Below, one piece after another: positions 41,929 to 51,879 of a stretch of 64,000 nucleotides of DNA. The notes beneath the pieces were generated by a model, which saw only the letters and a list, made by a program, of their open reading frames with translations, did no database searches and had not been told where the DNA came from. Origin of the DNA: Stakelama flava (GTDB taxonomy: Bacteria > Pseudomonadota > Alphaproteobacteria > Sphingomonadales > Sphingomonadaceae); the NCBI RefSeq assembly GCF_019351405.1, contig NZ_JAHWZX010000002.1, forward strand, positions 1-64,000, written 5' to 3'. The position numbers and the translations under genes are program-made. Position 1 is the stretch's first letter; the number at the start of each line of letters is the position of its first letter.

Positions 41929-43554
41929 TTACTGGTTGTTCTGGCGATGGAGGAAGCGGGGGATATCAAGCGGGCGCTTGCCCTCTTGCTCATCCTCTTC
42001 GTCACGCGCGGCGCTGCGCGCGCTCGACATCCGTTCGAACAACGTGCCGCCGGTCTTGGGACGCTCGCGTTCGCCCTGCGGCGCAGGCGGTGCTGGCTTG
42101 GGCGCGGATTCGCCTTCGTCCTCCATTCCCGGCGTCAGCCAGCGGCGGCGCGGCGGGGGCGCAGCCTGCGGAGCGGCGGGCGCGGGCTCTTCCCCGGCAC
42201 TGCCCATCGGCGCGCCGCCTTCCTGCACATCGTCATCACCCGGAAGGATCGTTTCGGAACCCAGCAGCAATTCGTCGTCATCGCCGTCCGAAGGGGTTTC
42301 CTCCTTTGCCGCAGACGCTTCCGCGCCAGCCTGTTCGGTAAGGCTGAACCCCGGTCGGACCGGCTTTTCGGAACGCTGCGGCGCGGGTGCGGCAAGCATA
42401 TCCTCATCCTCGTCGCCATAGGTGGCGACCGGTTCGGGAGCGGCAGTCGGAGCGGAAGCGGGTTCCGGCGCGGGAGTCGGCGTCGGAGCCGCCGGCGAAC
42501 CGCCTTCCGAACGGCGCGGCGTGTTGAACGAGAAGCTGCGCGACGGCACCTGCTGTTCGCGGATCGCAGGCCGCTCGCCTTCCTCGCCATCCTCCTCGAT
42601 CCCGGTAGCGACGACCGAGACGCGGATTTTGCCGTCGAGTTCGGTGTTGAAGGCCGAACCCCAGATGATGTTGGCGTCTTCATCGACCAGTTCGCGGATA
42701 TGGTTGGCCGCTTCGTCGACTTCGAGCAGGCGCATATCCTCGCCCCCGGTGATCGACACGATAACGCCCTTGGCTCCCTTCATGCTGACCCCGTCGAGCA
42801 ACGGGTTCGCGATCGCCTTTTGCGCCGCTTCGATCGCGCGGCTGTCGCCATCGGCCTCACCCGTGCCCATCATCGCCTTGCCCATTTCCTGCATCACCGA
42901 ACGGACATCGGCGAAGTCGAGGTTGATGAGGCCGGGCATGACCATCAGGTCGGTGATGCCGCGCACGCCCTGCTGCAGCACTTCGTCGGCCATTTCGAAC
43001 GCTTCCTTGAAGGTCGTGTTCGCATTGGCGATGAGGAACAGGTTCTGGTTGGGAATGACGATCAGGGTGTCGACGAACTTGTGCAGTTCCTCAATCCCCT
43101 CATCGGCCGATTTGGCGCGGCGCTTGCCCTCGAACGCGAACGGCTTGGTCACCACGCCGACGGTCAGGATGCCCATGTCGCGCGCCGCCTTGGCGATGAC
43201 GGGGGCAGCGCCGGTGCCAGTGCCACCGCCCATGCCGGCGGCAATGAAGCACATATGCGACCCCTGCAGCGCTTCCTGCACCGCCTCGATCGTCTCTTCC
43301 GCCGCGGCGCGGCCGATTTCGGGCCGCGATCCAGCGCCCAGCCCTTGCGTAATCTTCGCGCCAAGCTGAATGCGATGGGTCGCCGTCGACTGTTTCAGCG
43401 CCTGCGCATCCGTGTTCGCGACGAAGAAATCAACGCCCTGCACTTCGGCGCGCATCATGTTCGCAATCGCGTTTCCGCCCGCACCGCCGACGCCCACGAC
43501 GCTGATCTTCGGCGTCAGCTCGTCCACTTCCGGCGGAAGGAATTCGATACTCAT
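41929..43554 (-). CDS. ftsZ: Cell division protein FtsZ
   Basis: Tubulin-like GTPase forming the division ring. The 541-residue protein starts [30 protein letters not shown] (split by the GTP-binding Gly loop), carries the tubulin signature [11 protein letters not shown] and the T7 loop [11 protein letters not shown], and after about residue 330 has a long acidic Pro/Ala/Glu-rich linker. It ends with [12 protein letters not shown], the conserved tail that binds FtsA. This length is typical of alphaproteobacteria, not of E. coli (383). GGGGGAG lies 7 bases before the ATG. Confidence 0.98.
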   Translation of the reverse strand: MSIEFLPPEVDELTPKISVVGVGGAGGNAIANMMRAEVQGVDFFVANTDAQALKQSTATHRIQLGAKITQGLGAGSRPEIGRAAAEETIEAVQEALQGSHMCFIAAGMGGGTGTGAAPVIAKAARDMGILTVGVVTKPFAFEGKRRAKSADEGIEELHKFVDTLIVIPNQNLFLIANANTTFKEAFEMADEVLQQGVRGITDLMVMPGLINLDFADVRSVMQEMGKAMMGTGEADGDSRAIEAAQKAIANPLLDGVSMKGAKGVIVSITGGEDMRLLEVDEAANHIRELVDEDANIIWGSAFNTELDGKIRVSVVATGIEEDGEEGERPAIREQQVPSRSFSFNTPRRSEGGSPAAPTPTPAPEPASAPTAAPEPVATYGDEDEDMLAAPAPQRSEKPVRPGFSLTEQAGAEASAAKEETPSDGDDDELLLGSETILPGDDDVQEGGAPMGSAGEEPAPAAPQAAPPPRRRWLTPGMEDEGESAPKPAPPAPQGERERPKTGGTLFERMSSARSAARDEEDEQEGKRPLDIPRFLHRQNNQ

Positions 43555-43665
43555 TTCGTCGTCTCCCCCGTGTACCCATACCTTGGGCAGCACATGAATC
43601 CGTGTCTGTTGTGCATCATCGCGACCTCAGGTTCCAGCCCAATCGCGATGACGCGTCGCAAATCG

Positions 43666-44925
43666 TTAATAATTCGTCCGAAACGCCGCCCATAGACGCC
43701 GCAGCATCGCACCGGCGCTCGGCCGCACCACCATCTGGTTCTGCGGATCGAGCGCCCGTAGATCAATCGGGTCGGCCGCTGCAAACATTGCAAGTCCGGC
43801 CAGCGTCGCAAAGCCCGGCCCGGCATGCGCTTCGGGAAGCGCGCTCAGCCCGCGCGGGCGGCCGATGCGCACCGTGCGGCCAAGCGCCTGCTGCGCATAA
43901 TCGGCCATGCCCTTCAATTCCGCGCCGCCGCCGGTCAGCACGATCTGCCGCCCCACCGGTTCTTCGAAATTCAATCGGCGAAGCTCCTTCTGTATCTCGC
44001 CCATCAGCCGGTCGAGCCGCTGACGGATGACCGCGATCAGTTGCGCCCGCGTGATCCGCGCGCCCTCGCTTTCGTCATCCGACGTCACCGGCGCGACATC
44101 GATCATGTCGTGATTGTCGCGCGGCGTCATATTGGCCGATCCGTAAAAGCATTTCATCCGTTCGGCCTGCGCGCGGCGAGTACCGAACGCGCTGGCGATA
44201 TCGTCGGTGATGTCGGCCGCGCCCATTGGGATCGAGGCCAGCCCGGTCAGCATCCCTTGCGAAAACACCGAAACATTGGTGACGGCAGCGCCGATTTCGA
44301 CCAGTGCGACGCCCAGTTCGCGCTCCTCGTCCGACAGGCAGGCATAGCCGGTGGCAAGCGGCGCGGCGACGATCGAGCGCACCTCCAGATGCGCTGAACG
44401 AACGCACAGGTCGAGATTGCGGACCGGCGATCCTTCGGTCGCGACCACGTGGATCTCCACGCCCAGCCGGTCGGCATGCAGGCCAAGCGGCGTCTTCACC
44501 CCCGCAAGTCCATCGATGGTGTAGCGCGTCGGCTGCGCATGCAGGACCATGCGGCCATTGGGTTCGATCGCCCCGCGCCCGGTCTTTAACAGATGGTCGA
44601 TGTCGGACTGGTCGACCCGGTGCCCGCCAAGGTCGATTTCCAGCTTTACGAGGTCGGAAATCAGCCCGCCCGCGGAAAAGCTTACCCACACATCCTCGAT
44701 ATTGAAGCCGGCGATCTTTTCCGCCTGCTCCACCGCTTCGCGCACGGCGAGTTCGGTCGCCGCCATGTCGGCGATATAGCCGCGCTTGACCCCCCTGCTC
44801 TCGCGCTGGCCGGTGCCCAACACGACAAGTTCGCCGCCATCGCCCTTTTGCGCGATCAGCGCGCAAACCTTCGACGATCCTATGTCGAGCGCGGTAATCA
44901 GTCCTTCGGGCGCTTGCCGTGCCAT
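43666..44925 (-). CDS. ftsA: Cell division protein FtsA
   Basis: Actin-like membrane tether of FtsZ. The 419-residue protein has the phosphate-1 motif ALDIGSSKVCALIA, the SHS2-type inserted domain with FSAGGLISDLVKLEI, the phosphate-2 region VALVEIGAAVTNVSVF and the adenosine loop QIVLTGGGAELKGM. A membrane-targeting amphipathic tail ends the protein (MLRRLWAAFRTNY). It lies 13 bases after ftsQ and 111 bases before ftsZ, the usual order; the gap may contain an ftsZ promoter. Confidence 0.97.
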   Translation of the reverse strand: MARQAPEGLITALDIGSSKVCALIAQKGDGGELVVLGTGQRESRGVKRGYIADMAATELAVREAVEQAEKIAGFNIEDVWVSFSAGGLISDLVKLEIDLGGHRVDQSDIDHLLKTGRGAIEPNGRMVLHAQPTRYTIDGLAGVKTPLGLHADRLGVEIHVVATEGSPVRNLDLCVRSAHLEVRSIVAAPLATGYACLSDEERELGVALVEIGAAVTNVSVFSQGMLTGLASIPMGAADITDDIASAFGTRRAQAERMKCFYGSANMTPRDNHDMIDVAPVTSDDESEGARITRAQLIAVIRQRLDRLMGEIQKELRRLNFEEPVGRQIVLTGGGAELKGMADYAQQALGRTVRIGRPRGLSALPEAHAGPGFATLAGLAMFAAADPIDLRALDPQNQMVVRPSAGAMLRRLWAAFRTNY

Positions 44926-44938
44926 GCGCTTTTCCCCT

Positions 44939-45877
44939 TTACGCTTCCGTGCCGCCGACGGCCGGTTGGTTTCCCTTCGGCGCGGAAGCGCCGCCGTCGA
45001 TCACCTTGTCATCGGCATCGGGCATCCGCACGACCAGCCGCGAAGGATCGCGCATGTCAAGGCGGATATAGCCCTTGCCCAGAAGCCCCTGCGTCCCTTC
45101 CAGCGCGGCGAATTTGGCGAGTGCACGCGCCGATTCCGCCTTTCCTTCGGGAAGCTGCAGCCGTTCGCCGCTGGTGAATATCAGGTCCCAGCGGCGATTG
45201 CCGATCCAGGTCGCGGCGCGCACCAGTGGCTTCAACGCGGGCGCGGCTTCCATCAGCTGGTGCAGCGCCGGCTCCTGTTCGTTCGCGCCGTCGCCGATGA
45301 CCAGCGGCAGATCGGGCATGTGTTGCGGCGATACCGGTTCGAGCAACACGCCCTTGGCATCGATCAGCATCAGCTGGCCTTCATTCTGCCAGATGGCGGC
45401 GGGCTGACGCTCGACAATGTCGATGACCAGCGTGTCGGGAAGGCGGCGCGACACGCGGGCATCGGCGATCCAGCCATAGGTAAGCAACCGCTGGCGAACC
45501 GCCTCCAGATCGACCAGCGGCATCGCGCGCGATTGCTGGTCGAGCGCCATCGCATAGACCGACATGCGGTCCATGCGCTTCAGCCCCTTGACCTCAATCT
45601 GTCCGACGCGAAGCCCGGTGCGCCCGACCCCTTCGGCAATGCCCGCATAAGCGGCCTGCGGCAGCCCGAACCAGGTCGATACGACCAGCGCCCCGGCTGC
45701 CAGCGCAGCAAGGATCGTCCAGGCGACGACCCGGCGCAGCGTGTGTTCGCTGACCGGCAGCGCCGCCACCGCACGGTCGAGGATCGAGGGGCGATTGGCG
45801 CGCGCGGGCCGCCGCCGCTTCGCATTGGCAGGCGCGCGGCGCTGCGCAGGTTTGCGGCGGGTAGCGGCGCTGCTCAT
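44939..45877 (-). CDS. ftsQ: Cell division protein FtsQ
   Basis: Bitopic divisome scaffold. The 312-residue protein has a very basic, Pro-rich cytoplasmic N-terminus, one transmembrane helix (about 50-72), a POTRA domain starting RVGQIEVKGLKRMDRMSVYAMA and the following beta domain with GWIADARVSRRLPDTLVIDIVERQPAAIWQ (in segments). Its start overlaps the ddl stop (ATGA). The C-terminal tail is flexible and Gly/Pro-rich. Confidence 0.95.
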   Translation of the reverse strand: MSSAATRRKPAQRRAPANAKRRRPARANRPSILDRAVAALPVSEHTLRRVVAWTILAALAAGALVVSTWFGLPQAAYAGIAEGVGRTGLRVGQIEVKGLKRMDRMSVYAMALDQQSRAMPLVDLEAVRQRLLTYGWIADARVSRRLPDTLVIDIVERQPAAIWQNEGQLMLIDAKGVLLEPVSPQHMPDLPLVIGDGANEQEPALHQLMEAAPALKPLVRAATWIGNRRWDLIFTSGERLQLPEGKAESARALAKFAALEGTQGLLGKGYIRLDMRDPSRLVVRMPDADDKVIDGGASAPKGNQPAVGGTEA

Positions 45878-46812
45878 CGCGCCTCCTTGTCCGCCATCGC
45901 ATCGTCGACGATGCGCTGCACCAGATCGGCATAGCCCATCCCGACATGGCGGGCCTGTTCGGGAACCAGGCTGAGCCGGGTCATTCCCGGCTGGGTGTTT
46001 ACCTCAAGCAGGAACAGGCCGTCGGCCCCTTGCCCATCGTCCCAGCGGAAATCGGCGCGCGAAACGCCCCGGCATCCCAGCGCGCGATGCGCATCGACGG
46101 CGATGCGACCGCACGCCTGGGCAATATCGTCGGGTATGTCGGCGGGGCAGACATGTTCGGTCAGCCCGTCGGTATATTTGGCGTCATAATCATAAAAGCC
46201 GCTTTTGGGCTTCAATTCGGTCACCCCAAGCGCTTCGTCGCCCAACACGGCGGTGGTCAGTTCGCGCCCGCGGATAAACGGCTCGGCAAGCAGTTCGTCG
46301 AATTCGCCCCATGGCCCCTTCGCATCGTGCGCGATCGGATTGCCGAAATCGCTATCCTCCATCACGATCGCCACCCCGACCGAAGAGCCTTCGTTGACGG
46401 GTTTGAGGACATAGGGGCGCGGCAGCGGATCGCGTTCGAACAGGTCGGCGGTCTTCACCATCCGTCCGCCGGGCATGGGAATGCCGAGCGGCACCAGCGT
46501 CTGTTTGGTAAGCTGTTTGTCGATCGCGATGACCGAGGTGACGAGCCCCGAATGGGTGTAGCGAAGCCCCATCAGGTCGAGCATCCCCTGCACCGTCCCG
46601 TCTTCGCCCGGCGTGCCGTGCAGCGCGTTGAATACCAGATCGGGTTTGATTTCGGCGAGCCGTGTCGCAACGGCGCGATCCATATCGACCCGGGTCACGC
46701 GGTGGCCGAGGCTATCCAGCGCATCGGCAATGCCCGTCCCGCTCATCAGCGACACGTCGCGCTCGGCCGACCATCCGCCCATCAGAACCGCAATATGCAG
46801 GGATTTGCTCAC
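45874..46812 (-). CDS. ddl: D-alanine-D-alanine ligase
   Basis: ATP-grasp enzyme making the D-Ala-D-Ala dipeptide for peptidoglycan. The 312-residue product has HIAVLMGGWSAERDVSLMSG, NALHGTPGEDGTVQGMLDLMGL, the ATP loop LKPVNEGSSVGVAIV, GRELTTAVLGDEALGVTE, and the metal-binding FLLEVNTQPGMTRLSLVPEQ. Length is normal. It overlaps ftsQ by four bases. Upstream, 187 bases without a gene, holding interspersed repeats, separate it from murB. Confidence 0.97.
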   Translation of the reverse strand: MSKSLHIAVLMGGWSAERDVSLMSGTGIADALDSLGHRVTRVDMDRAVATRLAEIKPDLVFNALHGTPGEDGTVQGMLDLMGLRYTHSGLVTSVIAIDKQLTKQTLVPLGIPMPGGRMVKTADLFERDPLPRPYVLKPVNEGSSVGVAIVMEDSDFGNPIAHDAKGPWGEFDELLAEPFIRGRELTTAVLGDEALGVTELKPKSGFYDYDAKYTDGLTEHVCPADIPDDIAQACGRIAVDAHRALGCRGVSRADFRWDDGQGADGLFLLEVNTQPGMTRLSLVPEQARHVGMGYADLVQRIVDDAMADKEAR

Positions 46813-46879
46813 GAAAACTCCAACATCGTATCGTCACCGCCATTCGCGCGGCCATGGTTGCGGCAAACACGCTTGCGCA

Positions 46880-46966
46880 TCGCGAGCCGCCTGATTCCCG
46901 CCTTCGCGCGAATGGCGATGGGGACGCCATGCCATACCCGGTTCGCCCTGAGCCTGTCGAAGGACC
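46880..46966. repeat. Interspersed repeats of sphingomonad type between murB and ddl
   Basis: Two elements lie in the 187-base gap. The second, GTTCGCCCTGAGCCTGTCGA with AGG following (46941-46963), is a sequence I recognise as widely repeated in intergenic regions of sphingomonads and relatives. The first, around 46888-46912 (GATTCCCGCCTTCGCGCGAA and following bases), resembles the other common element built on ATTCCCGC / GCGGGAAT. Their presence interrupts the otherwise overlapping dcw gene chain. Confidence 0.65.
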
Positions 46967-46999
46967 ATCCTTCTTCCAACCGCGCAGATAGAAGCCCGC

Positions 47000-47896
47000 T
47001 CATCGAGCATCCCCCACGCGGCGAATTTCCCATTCAAGCGTGATGCCGCTTTTCGCCTTTACCCGGTCGCGCACTTCTTCGCCCAGCGCTTCGATGTCGC
47101 CGCTTGTCGCGTCGCCCAGGTTCAACAGGAAGTTGCAGTGCTTTTCGCTGACCTGCGCGTCGCCCTTGCGTAGCCCGCGACAGCCAGCGGCATCGACCAG
47201 CGCCCATGCCTTTTCGCCCGGCGGGTTCTTGAACGTCGATCCACCGGTTTTGGACCGCAGCGGCTGCGCCGCCTCGCGCTCGGCGGTGATCCGGTCCATT
47301 TCCGCCTGCACCGCTTCGGGCTGCTTCGCTTCGCCGCGAAAGGTCGCCGCCGTCACGATCGCGCCGTTGGGAAGATCGCTATGGCGATAGGAATAGTTGA
47401 GTTCTTCCGTCGCCAGCGTGCGCCGGGTGCCGTCGCGCAGCACGACCTCGCACGATACCAGTATATCGGCTGTTTCGCGGCCATAAGCGCCGCCGTTCAT
47501 CCGCACGAACCCGCCGACCGTGCCGGGAATCGAACGCAGGAATTCCAGCCCGCCAATCCCCACATTGCGCGCGCTGGACGATGCGAGAATGCCCGACGTG
47601 CCGCCGCCGCAGCGAAGCGTGACCGCGTCAATCGTCTCGACCTTCGCAAAGGGCTTGCCCAGCCGCACCACCACGCCGCGCACGCCGCCGTCACGCACGA
47701 TCAGGTTCGACCCCAGCCCCAGCACCATAACCGGGATCGCCGGGTCGAGTGCGGCAAGGAAATCGGCCAGATCATCGCTGTCCGCCGGTTCGAACAATAT
47801 GTCGGCGCTGCCGCCCGATTTGAACCAGACGAGCGGTGCCAGCGGTGCGTCGCGGGTCAGTCGCCCACGCGTATCGGGAATGGTCGCAACGCTCAC
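47000..47896 (-). CDS. murB: UDP-N-acetylmuramate dehydrogenase MurB
   Basis: FAD enzyme that reduces UDP-GlcNAc-enolpyruvate to UDP-MurNAc. From a GTG at 47896 the product has 298 residues, with the FAD-binding LGLGSNLIVRDGG, SIPGTVGGFVRMNGGAYG, and the C-terminal SKTGGSTFKNPPG with the catalytic Ser, and the HCNFLLNLGDATSGDIEAL tail. The GTG overlaps the stop of the small upstream gene (GTGA), which supports the start; an open frame running further upstream is a shadow of murC and that gene. This is the short MurB type (type II). Confidence 0.95.
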   Translation of the reverse strand: MSVATIPDTRGRLTRDAPLAPLVWFKSGGSADILFEPADSDDLADFLAALDPAIPVMVLGLGSNLIVRDGGVRGVVVRLGKPFAKVETIDAVTLRCGGGTSGILASSSARNVGIGGLEFLRSIPGTVGGFVRMNGGAYGRETADILVSCEVVLRDGTRRTLATEELNYSYRHSDLPNGAIVTAATFRGEAKQPEAVQAEMDRITAEREAAQPLRSKTGGSTFKNPPGEKAWALVDAAGCRGLRKGDAQVSEKHCNFLLNLGDATSGDIEALGEEVRDRVKAKSGITLEWEIRRVGDAR

Positions 47897-48087
47897 CCGC
47901 CGCCCCACAGCTTCGACCAGCGCTGCCACAAGCGCAGATTGGCCTCGCCCGCCGCGATGCCAGCGCGCTGCAGTTCGGTAATGTCCTTGCTCATGTCGAT
48001 CAAAGTGCGCGCCGCGTCCATCTGCGCCTTTTGCGCGCGAACGATCTCGCGCTGCATCGCCACTGCCGTGCTGAACCAATCGCTCAT
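47893..48087 (-). CDS. 64-residue protein of unknown function inside the dcw cluster
   Basis: An ATG at 48087 overlapping the murC stop (ATGA) opens a 64-codon frame whose TGA overlaps the murB GTG (GTGA). The product begins [22 protein letters not shown], is predicted all-helical and amphipathic without a membrane segment, contains [15 protein letters not shown], and ends [11 protein letters not shown]. Tight coupling on both sides shows that it is a real gene. I know no function; a small coiled helper of the MurC-MurB step is one guess. Confidence 0.78.
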   Translation of the reverse strand: MSDWFSTAVAMQREIVRAQKAQMDAARTLIDMSKDITELQRAGIAAGEANLRLWQRWSKLWGGG

Positions 48088-49517
48088 TGCGCCGCCTCCG
48101 CCAACTGCCCGCGAACCGCATCGGCCAAACCGGCCGCCCATCGCGTGATATCGCCTGCGCCAAGGCACACAATCTGGTCGCCCGGCGCGATCATCCGCGC
48201 CAGCGTCGCGGCGAGATCGTCCGGCCCCTCCACACTGGCCACCGACCGGTGACCGCGCCATTTGATGCCGTTGACCAGCGCGGTCGCGTCGATTCCGTCA
48301 ACCGGCAATTCGCCAGCGGCATAAACCGGCGTCACCAGCACCGCATCGGCATCGTTGAACGCCTGTTGAAACTCGTCCATCAGATCGCCGAGCCGCGAAT
48401 AGCGGTGCGGCTGCATCACCGCGATCACCCGGTTCGCCGCGCTTTCGCGTGCCGCCGACAGAACCGCGCGGATTTCGACCGGGTGGTGGCCATAATCGTC
48501 GATGACGGTGACCGGCCGATCGCCGCCAAGGTCGATCTCGCCCACCTTGGTAAAGCGCCGCTTTACCCCGCCGAATTTGGAAAACCCGTCGCGCAGCGTC
48601 GCATCGTCGATGCCCAGTTCCAGCGCGACCCCGACCGCGGCGAGCGCGTTCTGGACATTGTGGCGACCGGGCATGGGCAGGTCGATGCCCTCGATCGTGC
48701 GAAGCTGCCCATCGCGTGAGCGCACCACCGCATCGAACCGGTTGCCGCCCGGATAGGGGGTGACATTGGTCCCACGAACATCGGCCTGGCCCGCAAAGCC
48801 ATAGGTGACGATCCGCCGGTCGCGCACCCGCGGAATGATCGCCTGCACCTCCGGATGGTCGAGGCACAGCAATGCCGCGCCGTAAAAGGGCACATTTTCG
48901 ACAAATTCGATGAACGCGTCCTTCACCCGGTCGAACGATCCGTAATGGTCGAGATGTTCGGGATCGATATTGGTGACGACCGCGATCGTCCCGTCAAGGC
49001 GAAGGAAGCTGCCATCGCTTTCATCCGCCTCGACCACCATCCAGTCGCTCGCGCCCAGCCGCGCGTTCGATCCATAGCTGTTGATGATGCCGCCGTTGAT
49101 GACGGTTGGGTCCACCCCGCCATGGTCGAGCAGCGCGGCAACCATGCTGGTCGTCGTCGTCTTGCCATGTGTGCCCGCCACCGCGACAGTGGATTTCAGG
49201 CGCATCAGTTCGGCGAGCATTTCGGCGCGGCGCACCACCGGCACGCGGTTTTCCAGCGCGGCCTCCACCTCTGGATTGCCGCGTTTGATCGCGGTGGAGA
49301 TGACCACCACCGCCACGCCATCGATATTTTCCGCGCACTGGCCGATATGCACCGGGATGCCTTTGTCGCGCAGCGCGTCGACGACATGGCTGTCGGCGAT
49401 GTCCGATCCCTGAACGCTATAGCCCAGATTGTGCATCACCTCCGCAATACCCGACATGCCGATGCCGCCGATGCCGACGAAATGGATCGTCCCGATATCG
49501 GTTGCGACCCCTTTCAT
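48084..49517 (-). CDS. murC: UDP-N-acetylmuramate-L-alanine ligase MurC
   Basis: First of the four Mur amino-acid ligases; adds L-Ala to UDP-MurNAc. The 477-residue product has the Rossmann start [15 protein letters not shown], the ATP loop [18 protein letters not shown], the [10 protein letters not shown] metal region, [12 protein letters not shown] and the C-terminal [14 protein letters not shown] signature. Length is normal. It overlaps murG by four bases at its start and the 64-residue gene at its end. Confidence 0.97.
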   Translation of the reverse strand: MKGVATDIGTIHFVGIGGIGMSGIAEVMHNLGYSVQGSDIADSHVVDALRDKGIPVHIGQCAENIDGVAVVVISTAIKRGNPEVEAALENRVPVVRRAEMLAELMRLKSTVAVAGTHGKTTTTSMVAALLDHGGVDPTVINGGIINSYGSNARLGASDWMVVEADESDGSFLRLDGTIAVVTNIDPEHLDHYGSFDRVKDAFIEFVENVPFYGAALLCLDHPEVQAIIPRVRDRRIVTYGFAGQADVRGTNVTPYPGGNRFDAVVRSRDGQLRTIEGIDLPMPGRHNVQNALAAVGVALELGIDDATLRDGFSKFGGVKRRFTKVGEIDLGGDRPVTVIDDYGHHPVEIRAVLSAARESAANRVIAVMQPHRYSRLGDLMDEFQQAFNDADAVLVTPVYAAGELPVDGIDATALVNGIKWRGHRSVASVEGPDDLAATLARMIAPGDQIVCLGAGDITRWAAGLADAVRGQLAEAAQ

Positions 49518-50662
49518 CGCGCGTGCTCCCCGCGTTCGGGTGCATCGGCATGACCGCGCTCAACGGTAGCGATCAGATCGGCAAGGTCGCGCACCGCATC
49601 GGGCCTGCCGCAACCCCGCGCGCGAAGCGCCGCATTTTCCAGCCCTCTGGTGTCGAGGCCAAGCCGCTGCATCTGCTTGGCAAGTTCGCTCGGGGTGAAA
49701 TTCTTCTGAACGATGGTGCGCGCGCCGCCCGCCTCGGTAATCTCCTTGGCGTTCGCACTCTGGTGATCGTCCATCGCGCTGGGCAGCGGCACCAGGATCG
49801 CCGGACGTCCGGCGGCGGTCAGTTCGGCGATGGTCGATGCCCCGGCGCGCGCGATGACGATATGCGCCCAGGCCAGCTTTTCGGGCATGTCGGGAAGGTA
49901 GGTCGCGATTTCGGCCGGGATCTTGTGCTCGGCATATTTGGCGCGCACCCGGTCGATATCCTCGATCCGCGCCTGATGCGTCACCTGCATCCGGCGGCGG
50001 AAATGGATGGGCAGCATGGCCAGCCCGTCGGGAACGACCTGCGAAAGGATGCTCGCCCCCTGGCTGCCGCCCGTCACCAGCACGCGAAAGATGCCGTTTT
50101 CGTCCAGCATCGGATAGGGCCGGTGGCGAAGCACCAGCACTTCGGCGCGGACCGGATTGCCGACCAGATGCGTCTTGCGCCGGTATTTGCTGTCGAGCCG
50201 TTCGACCCCGGCATAGGCGGTGGCGATGGCATCGACCTTGCCCGCGACCATGCGGTTGACGCGGCCGAGCACGGCATTCTGTTCGTGGATGACCGTCGGC
50301 ACCCCTTGTTTGAATGCGGCAAGCAAGGCGGGGAGCGCGGGATAACCGCCAAAGCCGATCACGGCATCAGGATCGAAGCTTTTATACAATTCGCCCGCCA
50401 TTCGCCGGCCGCGCCACATTTGGCTCGCCGCTTTCACCCAGTTGAGCGGATTCTTTCCGCTGAACCGCCCGACGGGAAGGACATGTGTCTGGATATCTTC
50501 GAACAGGCCGGGAAAGCGCACCCCGCGTTCGTCGCTGACCAGCGCGACACGGTGGCCGCGTTTCGTCAGTTCCGCTGCAAGCGCCGCGGCAGGCACCATG
50601 TGCCCGCCGGTGCCGCCCGCCGCCAGTACATATCGTTTCGCTTCGCGCATCAACCACTCCAT
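49514..50662 (-). CDS. murG: Undecaprenyldiphospho-muramoylpentapeptide GlcNAc transferase MurG
   Basis: Makes lipid II from lipid I at the inner face of the membrane. The 382-residue protein has the Gly loop [60 protein letters not shown] and the UDP-GlcNAc-binding [31 protein letters not shown] (in segments). It overlaps ftsW by 13 bases and murC by four, so the late lipid II steps are translated together. Confidence 0.97.
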   Translation of the reverse strand: MEWLMREAKRYVLAAGGTGGHMVPAAALAAELTKRGHRVALVSDERGVRFPGLFEDIQTHVLPVGRFSGKNPLNWVKAASQMWRGRRMAGELYKSFDPDAVIGFGGYPALPALLAAFKQGVPTVIHEQNAVLGRVNRMVAGKVDAIATAYAGVERLDSKYRRKTHLVGNPVRAEVLVLRHRPYPMLDENGIFRVLVTGGSQGASILSQVVPDGLAMLPIHFRRRMQVTHQARIEDIDRVRAKYAEHKIPAEIATYLPDMPEKLAWAHIVIARAGASTIAELTAAGRPAILVPLPSAMDDHQSANAKEITEAGGARTIVQKNFTPSELAKQMQRLGLDTRGLENAALRARGCGRPDAVRDLADLIATVERGHADAPERGEHAR

Positions 50663-51879
50663 CCGGTGCCGTAGGACGTACGGGCCAGATACGGATTTCT
50701 GCGCGTAAAAGCGAGCAGCAGTCCCATGCCGAGCGAAAGCGCGATCATCGACGATCCGCCATAGCTGATGAACGGCAGAGTCATGCCCTTTGACGGGGCG
50801 AGGCCGGTATTCACCGCCATGTTGATCATCGCCTGAACGCCGAATTGCGACACCAGCCCGGCGGCGGCAAGCACGCGAAAGGCATCGTCCTCTTCAAGCA
50901 GCTTCACCATCACGCGCACGATGATCGCCATGAACAGCAGCGTGATGATGGCGCATGCGATCAGGCCGAATTCCTCGCCCACCACAGCATAGATGTAATC
51001 GGTATGCGCTTCAGGAAGACGGAATTTCACCGTGCCCGCCCCCGGCCCCCGCCCGGTAATCCCGCCGGCGGTCAGTACCGCATGCGCCATGTCGGTCTGA
51101 TAGGTATCGGCCGCGCCCGCCGCGGCATCGCCGAACAGGAAGCTGTCAATACGCGCCCGCGCAGTGCCGTAGAACATATAGGCCGATACCACCCCGCCGA
51201 TGCCGAGCGCGCCCAGGGCACCCATCATGCGCGGTGAAATCCCGGCGACCAGCAGCAGGATAAGCCAGACCGAACCGAACACGATCGTCTGGCCGAAATC
51301 GGGCTGCAGCATCAGCAGGAACACGATCAGGCCGGTCAGCGCGGCGGTGATCGGCATCACCGGCAGCTTTTCATCCTGCGCGCGGAACGATAATATCCAG
51401 GCGGTCGTCACGATGAAGCACGGTTTCAGGAATTCGGACGGCTGGAACTGCGCAAAACCGTATCCGATCCAGCGCCGCGCGCCATTGGCATCGACCCCGA
51501 CCAGCGGCACCGCCGCCAGACACAGCAGAAAGGCAAGGCTGCCCAGCAGCGCCATGCGCCGCGCGACATTCACTGGCAGCATCGACACGCCCAGCAGCAC
51601 GGGAATCGACATCCCGACCCAGCCGAGCTGACGCCAGAAATAATACATTGCGGGCACCTGCCGCGTACTGTCCGAATAGCGTTCGGCCGATGCCGGCGAT
51701 GCCGCCGCCACCGCGACCAGCCCGACCGCGATCAGGATCAGCGCGAGCAGCAGCAGCACCCGGTCGATGTCGCGGAACCATACGCCCAGCGGCGAATGGC
51801 TCGCCCGGCCAAGCTGCTGCTCGACCCGCGCCTTCACGCCCACCGCGCCGATCCCGTTGCCGCGCCACACATCGGTCAT
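50650..51879 (-). CDS. ftsW: Septal peptidoglycan polymerase FtsW
   Basis: SEDS-family glycosyltransferase working with FtsI. The 409-residue product has about ten membrane helices, with the SEDS motifs ARRWIGYGFAQFQPSEFLK, LLMLQPDFGQTIVF, AHTDYIYAVVGEEFGL with the catalytic Asp region, and the C-terminal TLPFISYGGSSMIALSLGMGLLLAFTRR (in segments). The start at 51879 overlaps the murD stop (ATGA). The longer frame upstream belongs to the antisense of murD. Confidence 0.96.
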   Translation of the reverse strand: MTDVWRGNGIGAVGVKARVEQQLGRASHSPLGVWFRDIDRVLLLLALILIAVGLVAVAAASPASAERYSDSTRQVPAMYYFWRQLGWVGMSIPVLLGVSMLPVNVARRMALLGSLAFLLCLAAVPLVGVDANGARRWIGYGFAQFQPSEFLKPCFIVTTAWILSFRAQDEKLPVMPITAALTGLIVFLLMLQPDFGQTIVFGSVWLILLLVAGISPRMMGALGALGIGGVVSAYMFYGTARARIDSFLFGDAAAGAADTYQTDMAHAVLTAGGITGRGPGAGTVKFRLPEAHTDYIYAVVGEEFGLIACAIITLLFMAIIVRVMVKLLEEDDAFRVLAAAGLVSQFGVQAMINMAVNTGLAPSKGMTLPFISYGGSSMIALSLGMGLLLAFTRRNPYLARTSYGTGWSG

